Below are positions 34,907-46,181 of a DNA stretch of 64,000 nt, piece after piece. Position 1 is the first letter of the stretch, and each line of letters starts with the position of its first letter. Where the stretch lies: positions 91,403,419 through 91,467,418 of the forward strand of contig CM048841.1 of the NCBI GenBank assembly GCA_026545765.1, in the 5' to 3' direction. Position numbers and translations under genes: made by a program. The notes beneath the pieces are model-generated. The model was not told the origin of the DNA, searched no databases, and saw nothing but the letters and a program-made list of their open reading frames with translations. This DNA is from Plantago major. Its lineage: Eukaryota > Streptophyta > Magnoliopsida > Lamiales > Plantaginaceae.

Positions 34907-35858
34907 ATAGTCAAATTATGATCAACCGAATAAACCTCATACGGAGGAGATGAAATTCACCGGAGAAAGCGGGTTGATCCTCGATCCATTGAAACTGTTA
35001 TGTGAGTGAAGAAGACATTTGAGTGATAACGATGCTAAACAAAAAAGATACACATAAGAAAAGTAGAAGACAGACTCACAAAGAATATTTAATTAGGTTA
35101 ATGGCAATTTGGGTATTCTCTTTAATGTTTAATTCGCCTTAATTCACGAATTTACCAAGAAAAGATGATTTACAATGTCTTAATTCGCACACTCGTGTAT
35201 GTGATTCAAAGATTTATGGCTTATGTAATGCGCTCTCTTAGTTTTCTGAGAGCGAGCTTTATGAAATCTTAGAGTGCGCTCGAAGGAGCTCCAAATGCCC
35301 AAATCATGGGAGCGCGCTCTGAGATTTTATGAGACTCCAAGAGCGAGCGAGCTTTAAGGTGATCAAACTCCATCATTTCCGGACTCAACTTTCCATTGAT
35401 CCAGACACAGGTTTTAAGATAAAAGTGAATAAAGTAGTAGAGAGATGATGAATATAGCAGGAAAGAAAGTGAATAAAGTATGAGAGTGAGTGAATAAAGT
35501 ATGAGAGATGGTCAATAAATAGATGAGGGATGCCGACCGCCCAACTGCCCGACCCGCCCGCATATACTACATATATTCATATGTACTACTTTTGATCTAC
35601 ATCAACTTTTGTTAATATACTAATAATAGAACAATATGCTAATATTATCATGTCGTCCATTAATTTTTGTTCTTACTATATGGTATATATATGTTGCAAG
35701 TACTGTTTGGCTTGACACCTTCTGCCCATCAAACAATATAAAGAACTCCCTCTATGACATGTACCAACACATTTACAAATTTATATACTTGTATTTGGAA
35801 CTTATTTACTTGTATTTTGGTTATTATGAAACTTGAAACTTGTCCCATATTTCACAAT
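34907..35858. other. Intergenic DNA with dispersed and palindromic repeats
   Basis: 34934-35153 is the partner of the dispersed repeat at 6868-7092. 35225-35350 is rich in GAGCGCGCTC and CTCTCAGAAAACTAAGAGAG-like inverted words. 35405-35530 has GTGAATAAAGTATGAGAG repeated with variation, resembling the interior of plant MITEs. No gene. Confidence 0.6.
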
Positions 35859-36804
35859 GGGAAAATTACAACCCCCCCCCCCCCCCCCAAATATGCCCCC
35901 TTTTCACATTCACTCCTAGATTGGCGTCTATTACAGATTAGTCCAAAATTAACAAAGGCCTAATTTGAGAATTACATCCAAACCCAAAAGTCAACTTTTT
36001 CTCCTATTTTATCTTTCTTTATAATCCAACAATTATATTAATTTTACTTATTGCAAAATAAGCCCATAAAGTTTGTAATTCTTGTAAATGAATACCCAAA
36101 AGTTCAACTTATTAACATTTCAACCCTTCTTCTTCCACTTCTTCCCCACCACATCCAACCACCATCTTCCCCACCACACCACCACCTCCAACCATCTTCA
36201 AACTTCACCACCATCTCTAACCACCACCTCCAACCTCCATCTTCTTCCCCCCTCCTTCACTTCTTAAAAAAAAACTCCGATCGGAGCTATTTTACAGCTC
36301 CGTCGGAGCTGAATTATACAGTTCCGATATGGAGCTGTAATGCTCCGATCTGGATCTGTACAGCTCCATCAGAGGTGTAAAATAGCTCCAGATCGGAGTT
36401 GTACAGAATCTGGAGCTGTAAAATAGCTCCGATCGGAGCCTTTTTTTGAAGGTGGGAGGAATAATTTTTTTTGAAGGTGGGATGAAGAAGAAGAAGATGG
36501 AGGTTGGAGGTGGTGGAAATGGTGGTTAGAGGTGGTGGAAGATGGTGGTTGAAGATGGTGGGGTTATTTTGTGAAATTATAAATTTTAGGGAGTATGTTT
36601 TGGGAGAATAATGTAATTTATAAAATATTTGAGTATAATGTGTAGTAAAATGAAACTTGTAAATTGCAATTGAGTCCAATTCATTTTCTTTTCCATTTAA
36701 ATTTTAGTTGGTATATAGATTTTGGACTTGAATGTAATTGTTTGAGATCGGGGGTTGAATCTGTAATTAGCTCGAATTTAAAGGGTACCTTATGTAATTC
36801 GCCC
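35859..36804. mobile_element. Mutator-type foldback element (non-autonomous), 946 bp
   Basis: Ends are GGGAAAATTACA and, inverted, GGGCGAATTACA. The flanking 9-mers TTTCACAAT and TTCAACAAT agree at 7 of 9, fitting a Mutator-type 9-bp TSD. The two halves are inverted copies: CCACCATCTTCC-type tracts on the left, GGAAGATGGTGG-type on the right. The core (36270-36450) repeats short palindromes of the form GCTCCGATCGGAGC separated by TATTTTACA. No transposase ORF. Sister elements lie at 55942-56837 (opposite orientation) and 56928-57961. Confidence 0.8.
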
Positions 36805-38064
36805 TTCAACAATATATTATGAAATGTTTTATTTTGCATTTAAACTTATTTACTCTATTTCAAACGTTGTAATATATGTTCTCATTTTACGTGTGAAAAC
36901 CGTCAACCCGCCGCATAAAATAGCCAACTGATCCGCAGCGGTTCGGAGAAAATTACACCCGCCGTGGTTAGTGATTTAGCCTCCCCGCCATTGGTGGGTC
37001 GGTGAGAATTTTGGTAAATAACCGTCCGTAGTGGAGGATATAAAATTGTATATTTTTAAAATGGTAAATAAATGAAAGTGAACAACTTTATCGGGACGTC
37101 CTAAATGGCAAAAGTGGACAATTTCTATGGGACGAAGAGAGTGTATATATATAATGACGCATACCGGCTCAATCCGAGTGAACGGATCCGATCTACTAAC
37201 CTTTTTTAAGGGTGGGTGGCTTAACTTTCTGGGCCTACTTTTTTAAACATGTAGATGGTTCAATTTGCTATATATGATTGGTTGCCCACTCTTAATTATT
37301 TCAGCCCAAGTGAATAGGCAACGGAAGACCACAAAATTCAAATCATCAACAGTGTTAGTGTCGGGGCTTTATCTTGACATTTCCAGTTTGGCTATACTGA
37401 ATTTTTTGGTTTGTAGCTGCAGCAATTGTCAGCTGGTGTACCTCCACGGTTGTACTACTCCTATTTTTTTTCCATAATTCATCTCCTATATAGTATTTAT
37501 ATACATATTATATTTTTTACACTCTTATTTTATGCATAAAACTATAAAATTGATAGTCAAAATTGATTACAATTGACCGATAAGTTAAACGGGAAAGATT
37601 GTAAAAAAAAGGGAGGGAGTATGAGATTCATAACGTATGTTGGACTTAATAGGCTCTGTTTTCTTCTTCTGAATAGAAATGAACTGAATTTATTTATAGT
37701 ATAAAAACTAACTTAGCAGAACTGAATTGAATGAAACTTGAAAGTGCAATTTATATTGCACTTGTTTTGTTAATTCGGTCTTTCTTCGTTTATTAACCGG
37801 TTCGACAATTGTAGTTGTTTTTCTATGGATATTTTGTATGAAAGAACAAGTTGGGCTGCAACTCAAGTTGGTGGACTAGACTTTGCTAAGAATGGGCCTT
37901 AAGAAATATATCTGGAAGATCTGGAAAGTTGCCAGAAAACAGACCTGAAAAGATATTCACGCTTGCTGGAAGAATGGCGCTTGCAGGAAAGAAAAAGGAA
38001 GGAGGTTGATTTGCTTTGGACACAAGGAATGCAATCTAATAAAGAAAGGAAGAGTTTGAAGCTA
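36805..38064. other. Intergenic DNA, MITE fragments
   Basis: GGGAGGGAGTA at 37611-37621 looks like one Stowaway end. GGGACGAAGAGAGTGTA near 37130 looks like another. 37651-37740 resembles the pentamer hairpin family of 19358-19650. 37820-38064 may belong to an older LTR (see findings). No gene recognised. Confidence 0.5.
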
Positions 38065-39672
38065 TGTTAGGAATATCTATTTAGATTTTGATCAGCAACC
38101 TAATGACTTATCTTAGCTCAGAAAGGTGGTTAGTACTCTTGGTTCACTTGAACACTGTAAAAGAGGAAACTCACTAAGTATGATAGTCTAGCAAATCTTG
38201 TATAGGATGTTAGGTCTCTGAATGTAATTTTTATTCCTCTAAAGAAGACCAAGAAGAAGGCATCCAGCAGGAAAAGTTCAACGGATTTGAAGATTTGAAG
38301 ACTGCACAAGATTGCTGAAGACAAGGGTTTTCAGATACCTTTGACCAGATATCTTTAAGACACAAGCGTTTTTAAATAAACAGTATTGCAAAAGATATAT
38401 GAGAAATAAAAGATTTCTGAAACGAGGAAAGTGCCCACAGATATCTACACTCAGATACCTTGGACATAAACTATGTTTCTGAAAAGAAATATATTATAAC
38501 AAGTTGCTTCAACAAGTGGTATCTGGAGTTGTGATAATCTCTGGAAAAGGACGTGCAAAGCATCAGAGAACTCTGATAGTATAAGATCTCTGATACAATG
38601 CATAGTTCCGTTGGCACTACAGGACAAAGTATAGTACAATGCATTGAATGCGCGGACAGAAATGTCTGGAAAAAAACGGTAGCTTCTGAAAAAGAAGACA
38701 AACGTACTGCAGTACTATACTCAGATATCAATAGTTTGAATTTGATTTAAACCTAACGGATACTATTCAAACGGCATTCAAATTCATCTATAAATATCAA
38801 CACTTAGACTGCTTGAGAACACACCTTAGAACACTGAACACACATTGAATACTCTCACACAAGCTCTCTCAAGCACACTACTTACCTTCAAGCTTTATGT
38901 TGCGACCAAAGCTCTTGATTCTAAGTAGCACAAAAGTTCTAAGTGTCCTGATCCTTAACAAGCATTGCCATTTGTGAAAGAGTTGAATTAAGATTTAATA
39001 TCTGAGATTCATTCTCTTGAACATTTATCATATATAGACTTGGGTCAGTTAAGAACAAGATACTATACATTGCAAAGTGTATTAAGTATACTTGATTCTC
39101 AAAGCTATCCGCATAACTGAACAAGTTATTAAAGAAGCTCACCTGACAAACTACATTAACCAGCACCTTAATTGGCGTGGAGTACATGAAGTACTTAGTT
39201 TGGAAAACTAAGGAACAACTCCAGGAAAGAGGTTTCTGAGTACAAGAAGTACTTGGCTGTGAAAGCCGGGGAATAACTCAGGGGGGAACACTTGGTTAGG
39301 AACCTAGTGTAATTAGGAATCGAGAGAAGATATGTGTAAGGTTACGTCAATTATCTGTCTTAGTGGATTCTAGGTCTGAGAAAGGCCGAAGTGGATTAGT
39401 TGAAGGATTACGCCACCTTCAGATACCACTATAAAAAGACTTGTGTTATTTACTTTCTGCATTTTATTACTTGCTTTATTTACCTTACAAAGTATTTACA
39501 CCTATCTTGCTGAGCACGTGCACTTATCATAGAAAAGTCTTCCGCTCTCTGAAATTAAGTATCAGATATCTTCACAAATATCTGAGAAACCGTGTTTATC
39601 GACAAAAGTTTTAAAAGACTATTCACCCCCCCCCCCCCCTAGTCTTTTACTTTGCCGTTATCTGGACCAACA
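38065..39672 (+). repeat. 5' LTR of the SIRE-type element
   Basis: 1608 bp, TGTTAGGAATATC to TCTGGACCAACA. Near the 3' end a 10-bp perfect inverted repeat (TAAAAGACTA/TAGTCTTTTA, 39612-39621 and 39640-39649) encloses a C14 run. Confidence 0.93.
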
Positions 39673-39790
39673 AGTGGTATCAGAGCGGGAGGTTCCCAAG
39701 CCTTCTGCACGGAACCTAGATCCCAGATAAGTGCCCACTAACTGCTTTTCACCTACACTTGATTTGTTGGTTTAGTGTGTTTGCTGCAGG

Positions 39791-42700
39791 ATGTCTTTAA
39801 GTGACGCCCCAATTCTCAAGCCAGAAAATTATGAGAATGGAAGAACAACATGATGCTCCACCTAGAAGCCATCAGTGACGAAATGATCGACGTAATAAAG
39901 AATGGACCAATAGTCATTCAACAACTCAAGCAAGTCATGGAGGTTTCTAATGGGAGAGACAGAGAACAAAGCGATGGATCTTTACAGACAGATGCGTCAA
40001 CTAGTGGGAGACCTGCCAGTCAAGTTATTTACGAACCAAAGCCCAGAGAGCTCTGGACATCGGAAGATGCCAAGAGAAATTGACTGGATGGTCAGGCTCG
40101 TAATATCATCATACGTTCTACTCTAGAGCACATACAGTGTAAATTGTGGGGTGCAAAAACGGCGAAAGTGACCTGGCAACTGATTGAATAAATCTGTGCC
40201 GGCACTGAGAAAACGAAGGAAAATAAGTTCGAAGTTTTGAAGCTCAAATTCCAAAACTTTAAACAAGGTCCCACAGAGACTCATGAAGAACTAGATTTCC
40301 GGTTTACAACACTTATGAATGACATGGCTGCACTTGGTGAAAGTAATAGATATACCCAGTCAGAAAAGATTAAGACTATTGTGAGAAGTCTAAATCATAA
40401 CTGGGAGCACACAAAGTTTTTCTACTTTAACCAAGGAATGCCAGATATCACTCCAGTGGAACTTTTCTCTCACCTTGCCACTGTTGACTATGAGACAACT
40501 CAAAGAGAACAAACAACTGAAAAGTTGCAGAATGTTGCTCTAGTTGCTCAAGGAACTTCTGAAAAGAAGGAAGGCAAGGAGGTGACTGAGGATTCTCTTG
40601 CTGTCAAGCAAATGAGAAAATGTGTCAGTCGGGAAATAGATAGAAGAAAAGCCAAAGAGAAGCTGAAAAAGTATCTAGGCTCAAACTATCACCAGTACAA
40701 AAATATGCAAAGCTCATTTGAACAAGCTTACCGTAAAGCATCAAGTAATCGAGGAAGCGTAAATCGGAACGATATCTGTTTCTATTGTCGAAACTGGTCA
40801 TTTCAAGAAGGATTGCCCGCTTCAACAAAATAAAGACAGTGACAAGAAAGATAGAAGAAACTTCAAGAGAAGTCGAGAGCTATGCTCATCAAGAAGAAAG
40901 GAAAAGATTCAACTCCAATCGGATGCTCTAGACATCGAGTCCGATTCGAGGATGAAGACTCAGATGATTCCACACCGCTTTCTCCAAATGTGCGGTGTTT
41001 CTCATGAAGTGATTGACTTTGGTCAAAAGAAGAAAGAAGTGTGGAGGGTCAAGAAATCTTCCAGATATCTCCAACATTCAACCTTGTCTAATGGTGATGA
41101 GGTAACATACTTCTTGTTATACATATGAAAGTGATGAGGAAGGAATCAAAGATCCGGAACATCTTAAGAGAGCTTGATCTCTACGAAGAGAGTTTCTAAT
41201 GGTCCGAGCTAGAGCGAAATTTTGAAGAAGAAAAGAATTCTCTTGAAAAGGAAAATTCAAAATTACTCAAGATATCTGAGGAAAAGGATGCCGAAATTGC
41301 ATCTCTCAAAGCTCAGATATCTGAGACTGAAAAGTCACATGAAGAAGCATTGGCCAATCTTCAAAAGAAATGTGAAGATCTTCTTTCTGAAAATGAAGAA
41401 CTCAAAAAGAAAGAACTATCTTTTCAATCTTATGCCAAAGCTAGTGACACTCTTACTGAAGTACAATCTTATTTAAGAGATTCTTCAGAAAAGAGAGGAC
41501 TTGGGCTGGACACACAAACAGATAGTTCTACCACTCTGAATAAGAGTGATGAAAGAAGAGCATTTGTCAATGCTCAGCAAGGTGGTTCCCAAACAACCTA
41601 CAGTATCGGTCAGCAATCTAAGGTTGTTGACAAAGGAAAGGCAGTTGCGACAAAATCTTTGTGGGAAAAACAAGTCCAAAAGAAATCTGTTGGGAATGTT
41701 TCTGAAAAGAAACATAACACTGAAAAGTGTAATCAGCCACAGTGCTATGTCTCTCAGAAAGGAAGAATTGCATGAGCTGGCAAATTCTCCTATATCACAT
41801 TTTCTAGAAAGAAAATAGACTACCCAGAGACTAGCAAAGCTGTTGAGATGAGAACTCAGATAGCACCAGGTGCACGGAATGGTATTGGCTATAAAGCCAT
41901 CGGGAAACAACTTGCTCGTGAGTATAAACAAGAGCAAGAACGATGGTTAAAGGCTAGAATTGCCCACGGCAATTATCAGAAGTGGAAGATGAGTCAAGCC
42001 ACTGAAAATCTGAATGCCAGGGCTAGAAGAAATCTGGCAAGGAAAGCTAAGTTTGCTGAGAAGCAGACTCAGAAACCTGACAGGTATTTGAAAGCACCAA
42101 ATGGAGCACCTAGGAACACACCATGGAAGAAAATAGTTCTTGATAACAATGATACTAATCATTTAACTAGAATTCCTCCCTATGTTCCTGTTAGACAAAA
42201 GAATGTTCCTAAGAAATTCATTCTGAAATGGATTCCTACTGGAAGATTCTTTAGTCCAGATGGTTCCATTGTTGATATAAGAACCTAATCTCCTGTTTCC
42301 TATTTTTGCAGAATAATCTAAAGACTAATCCAAAGTGGCATTTTGATAGTGGATGTGAGAAGCACATGAAAGGAGACAAAGCAAATCTGATTGACTACAG
42401 AAAGTGCAATGATGGACCAATTATCAGGTTTGCTGGAGGAGATGAAAATCCAACCATAGGATTTGGCAATATGAAGTTTGGAGCCCTTACAATCTCTGAA
42501 GTACTAAATGTAAAGGGATTGAAATATAATCTCCTAAGCATGATTCAACTAGTAGACAAAGGGTACACTGTCAAGATCAAGTCAAAACTATGTAAAGTGA
42601 TTGACAATGAGTCAAAGCAGACAGTCTTGGTTGCAAGGTGTAAAGGAAATCTTTATGTTGCTGATTGGGCATCCGCCACAACTGAAGAATGTCTCATAGT

Positions 42701-43430
42701 GAGTCAATCTGGCCACACTGAAGAAAATTGGCTATGGCATAAAAGAATGAGTCACTTGAATTTCAAAACTCTGAACAAGCTAGCTAAGAAAGAGTTGGTG
42801 GTTGGTTTACCCAAAATGGCGTATAGAAAAGTAGGTGTATGCTCAGCTTGCCAAATGGGAAAACAATCCAAAACATCTTTCAAGTCTAAAACTAGACATT
42901 CCAGTGAAAGGCCACTGCAAATGTTACATATGGATCTTTTTGAATCCTCTGTAACTAGTTATGCAGGAAAGAAGTATGGTCTGGTTTTTGTTGATGATTA
43001 CTCAAGATTCACTTGGGTTGTCTTTCTCAAACATAAATCTGGTGCAAGGGTTGAGATACCCAACTTGTTGAATAAGCTTGAAGTCATGAAAAATGACAAG
43101 GTATATGTAATCAGAACAGACCATGGTACTGAGTTTGTGAACCAGTACATAAAAGAGTTTTGTACCTGCAAATGTATACAACATCAACTATCTTCTGTAA
43201 TGACACCACAACAAAATGGTGTTGCTGAAAGAAAGAATAGGACCCTGAAAGAAGCGGCAAGAACAATGCTTGCTGACACTGAAATAAGTGAAATCTATTG
43301 GGTTGAAGCTGTAAACACAGCATGCTACACTCAAAATAGATGTTTGATTAACAAACACCATGACAAAACTCCTTATGAGCTTTTCATCGGTAGACCCCTA
43401 GTATCAAACATCTAAGGGTGTTTGGTTGCA
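39791..43430 (+). mobile_element. gag, protease and integrase region of the SIRE fossil
   Basis: The gag core (GPTETHEELDFRFTTLMNDM, near 40270) is followed by a knuckle-like CFYC near 40775 and a long charged coiled region. Protease motif HFDSGCEKHM lies near 42345. GAG-pre-integrase LWHKRMSHLNFKTLNKLAK lies near 42735. The integrase core has HMDLFESS, VDDYSRFTW and IRTDHGTEF between 42930 and 43140, then PQQNGVAERKNR near 43210. Confidence 0.87.
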
Positions 43431-44099
43431 GATGTTTCGTTCTTAATAGTGGAAAAGAATACTTGAGAACATTTCAACCAAAGGTAGATGGAGTATTTCT
43501 TGGTTATTCTCTGAATAGCAAAGCTTATAGAATCTACAACAAAAGAACGCAAAAGATTGAGGAATCTGTTCATGTTTGAAGGAAACAAGAAAGTACTCTT
43601 GTATGATGATCTCTCAGATAGGTTCAAAGAACTGATGATTAAAGATTCTGAAAAAGGATCCTCAAAAGAAAACAATTCTATCATTCAATTAGAGGATGAG
43701 TCTGACGATGAAAAGCAACCTATGCTTAGTAACAACCATATGACTCTAAGACATGATGAAGAATTTCCTATGAGAATTCCAGAAATGGAACAGGTTACTG
43801 AGAACCTTCATCATGAAGAGGTATCTGAAAATGAGATTGCTAAAATGCAAGTTCCAGATATCTCTAACACTGAAAGAGTTCAGATATCCATGGCATTTCC
43901 CATGTGTCAGATATCTCAGATACTGCACAAGTATCCCATCAAGATCATATTGATTCACATTCAAATCAAAATGATATTGATCCTACTAGTTCAAAACACA
44001 TTATGAAATGGATAAGAAATCATCCTGCAAAGGATGTGATTGGTCCCATAGACCAAGGAGTTAGAACTAGAAGAGCAATCGCTGAAAATGCAAATTGTC

Positions 44100-45375
44100 T
44101 CTATGGATGTTTCATATCAAATATTGAACCTAAAGCTATAGAAGAAGCATTAAAGGATCAAGTTTGGATCTCTGCAATGCAAGGAGAGTTGGATCAATTT
44201 GAGAGAAACAAAGTCTGGAAACTGGTTCCATTTGTTGACGGAATATTTGTAATCGGAACCAAGTGGGTTTTCAGAAACAAAATGAATGAGTCTGGTGAAA
44301 TAACCAAAAACAAAGCTAGGTTGGTTGCCAAGGGATTCACCCAGACTGAAGGACTAGATTTTGATGAATCTTATGCACCAGTTGCAAGATTGGATGCAAT
44401 AAGACTCTTTCTAGCCTTTGCAGCTCATAATGACTTTACAGTTTATCAAATGGATGTCAAGAGTGCATTCCTAAATGGTGAACTTGCTGAGGAAGTCTAT
44501 GTTGAGCAACCACCAGGTTTTGAAGTTTCCTCAGAAAGTAGGATGGTCTATAAGCTTCAGAAAGCTCTGTACGGGCTGAAACAAGCTCCAAGAGCATGGT
44601 ATGATACATTGGCCAGATACCTACTAGAAAGTGGTTTCAAGAAAGGAGATGTTGATAAAACACTCTTCACATTGAACCATGATGGGAAACTACTTTTAGT
44701 TCAAGTATATGTTGATGACATTATATTTGGATCTAAAGACAAGCAACTTTGTGAAGACTTTGCTGAACTCATGAAATGTAAATTTGAGATGAGCATGATG
44801 GGAGAATTGAATTACTTCCTAGGGCTGCAAGTCAAGCAACTCAATGATGGAATATTCATTAGTTAAACAAAGTATGCAAAAGACATGCTCAACAAGTTCA
44901 ATGTAAAGCTTTCTGAAAAGAATGCTAAGATACCCATGAGCATTGGAACCAAAATGACCTATTCATTAGTCAATTTCTTGGTGCCAAATTGATATATTGG
45001 TTCATCAAGAAACAAAATTCAATTGCTACATCTACCACAGAGGCTGAATATATTGTTGCTGGGTGTTGTGCTTCACAGTTTTTGTAGCTACAACAACAAC
45101 TCAGAGACTATGGACTCAATGAAGAGAAAACTCCCATTTTCTGTGACAACACAAGTGCTATTGCCATAACTCAGAATCCTAAGTTTCATGCAAGAACAAA
45201 GCACATTGATGTTAGACACCACTTCATCAGAGACCATGTTGAAAAAGGCAATATAGAGATACTCAAGATCGGCACTGAAGACCAACTTCCAGATATCTTC
45301 ACTAAGCCACTACAAGAAAGTAGATTCTTAGCCTTAAGACATAGTCTTGGACTAATGGAGCTACCAAAGAATTGA
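44100..45375 (+). mobile_element. Reverse transcriptase and RNase H region of the SIRE fossil
   Basis: RT has [20 protein letters not shown] near 44315, [19 protein letters not shown] near 44470 and the catalytic YVDDIIFGS near 44710. RNase H has TEAEYIVAGCCASQ near 45045, FCDNTSAIAITQNPKFHART near 45145 and DIFTKPL near 45295. Confidence 0.88.
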
Positions 45376-45416
45376 AAAAGTTTAGATATCTGAAGAAGAT
45401 ATCAAAGGAGAGAAAA

Positions 45417-45497
45417 GAGGAATCTGGAACGGGTATCCAGAGAAGAGGAATCTGGAACGAATATCCAGAAAAGAGGAATCTGGAACGGGTATCCAGA
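45417..45497. repeat. 28-bp tandem repeat, three copies, between RNase H and the extra ORF
   Basis: The unit contains GGAATCTGGAACGGGTATCC and repeats at 45421, 45449 and 45477 with one or two changes. It lies in the non-coding spacer of the SIRE-type element. Confidence 0.85.
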
Positions 45498-46181
45498 AAC
45501 CAAAGGTTAAATGGTAAAATGGCTATTTGAAGATTTCTGAGACGGGTACTCAGATATCTAGATCACTCAGAAAGGGGGAACACAAAAGAGAATAGTACAA
45601 ATGTGTACAGTCAACTACTATCTTGAAATTTGTATTATTTCCATCTTTGTGTAAAACTGTGAAAAGACAACAGGTATAAGATAGACTCAGATGCAAACAG
45701 TGTTCTCATTCACACAAAAACGTGACTCAGATAGCTAATAGCCAAAATTCATTAAATGGGCACAATTACAATTGTTGATTGTGATCATTGCTGAAGAAGC
45801 AATGGTGACCCTTGTTGAAATGGGCGATTGATCTTAACGGCGGAGATTAATTCTCTATAAATAGTGGACTATAGAAATTCAGACGTGGCCCACTATGCAT
45901 TTAATGCCGAACAAACTTTTACCCACGCCTTACTGCAATTCATAGATACATACATACATACAAAACCAATTTGTATGTATATGTTTGTTAGAATTACGTT
46001 GCTATATGTATGATTTTGGCAAAAGAAATCACTTTCGCCTAATCCGACATTTTGCCTTGCACAAGAATAGCAAAAACCATTCTTCAACCTCTGCAAATCT
46101 CTGTTAGTTTTTCTGCAAAGAATCACTAATCTCTCACCCAAATCTCTTTCAGACTTTCAAACACTTGCACTATATAAAGAG

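Noticed and set aside
36051-36679. ORFs of 109 and 121 codons on opposite strands
   Set aside because: Both are readings of the palindromic foldback element; their His/Pro/Ser richness comes from CCACCATCTTCC repeats.
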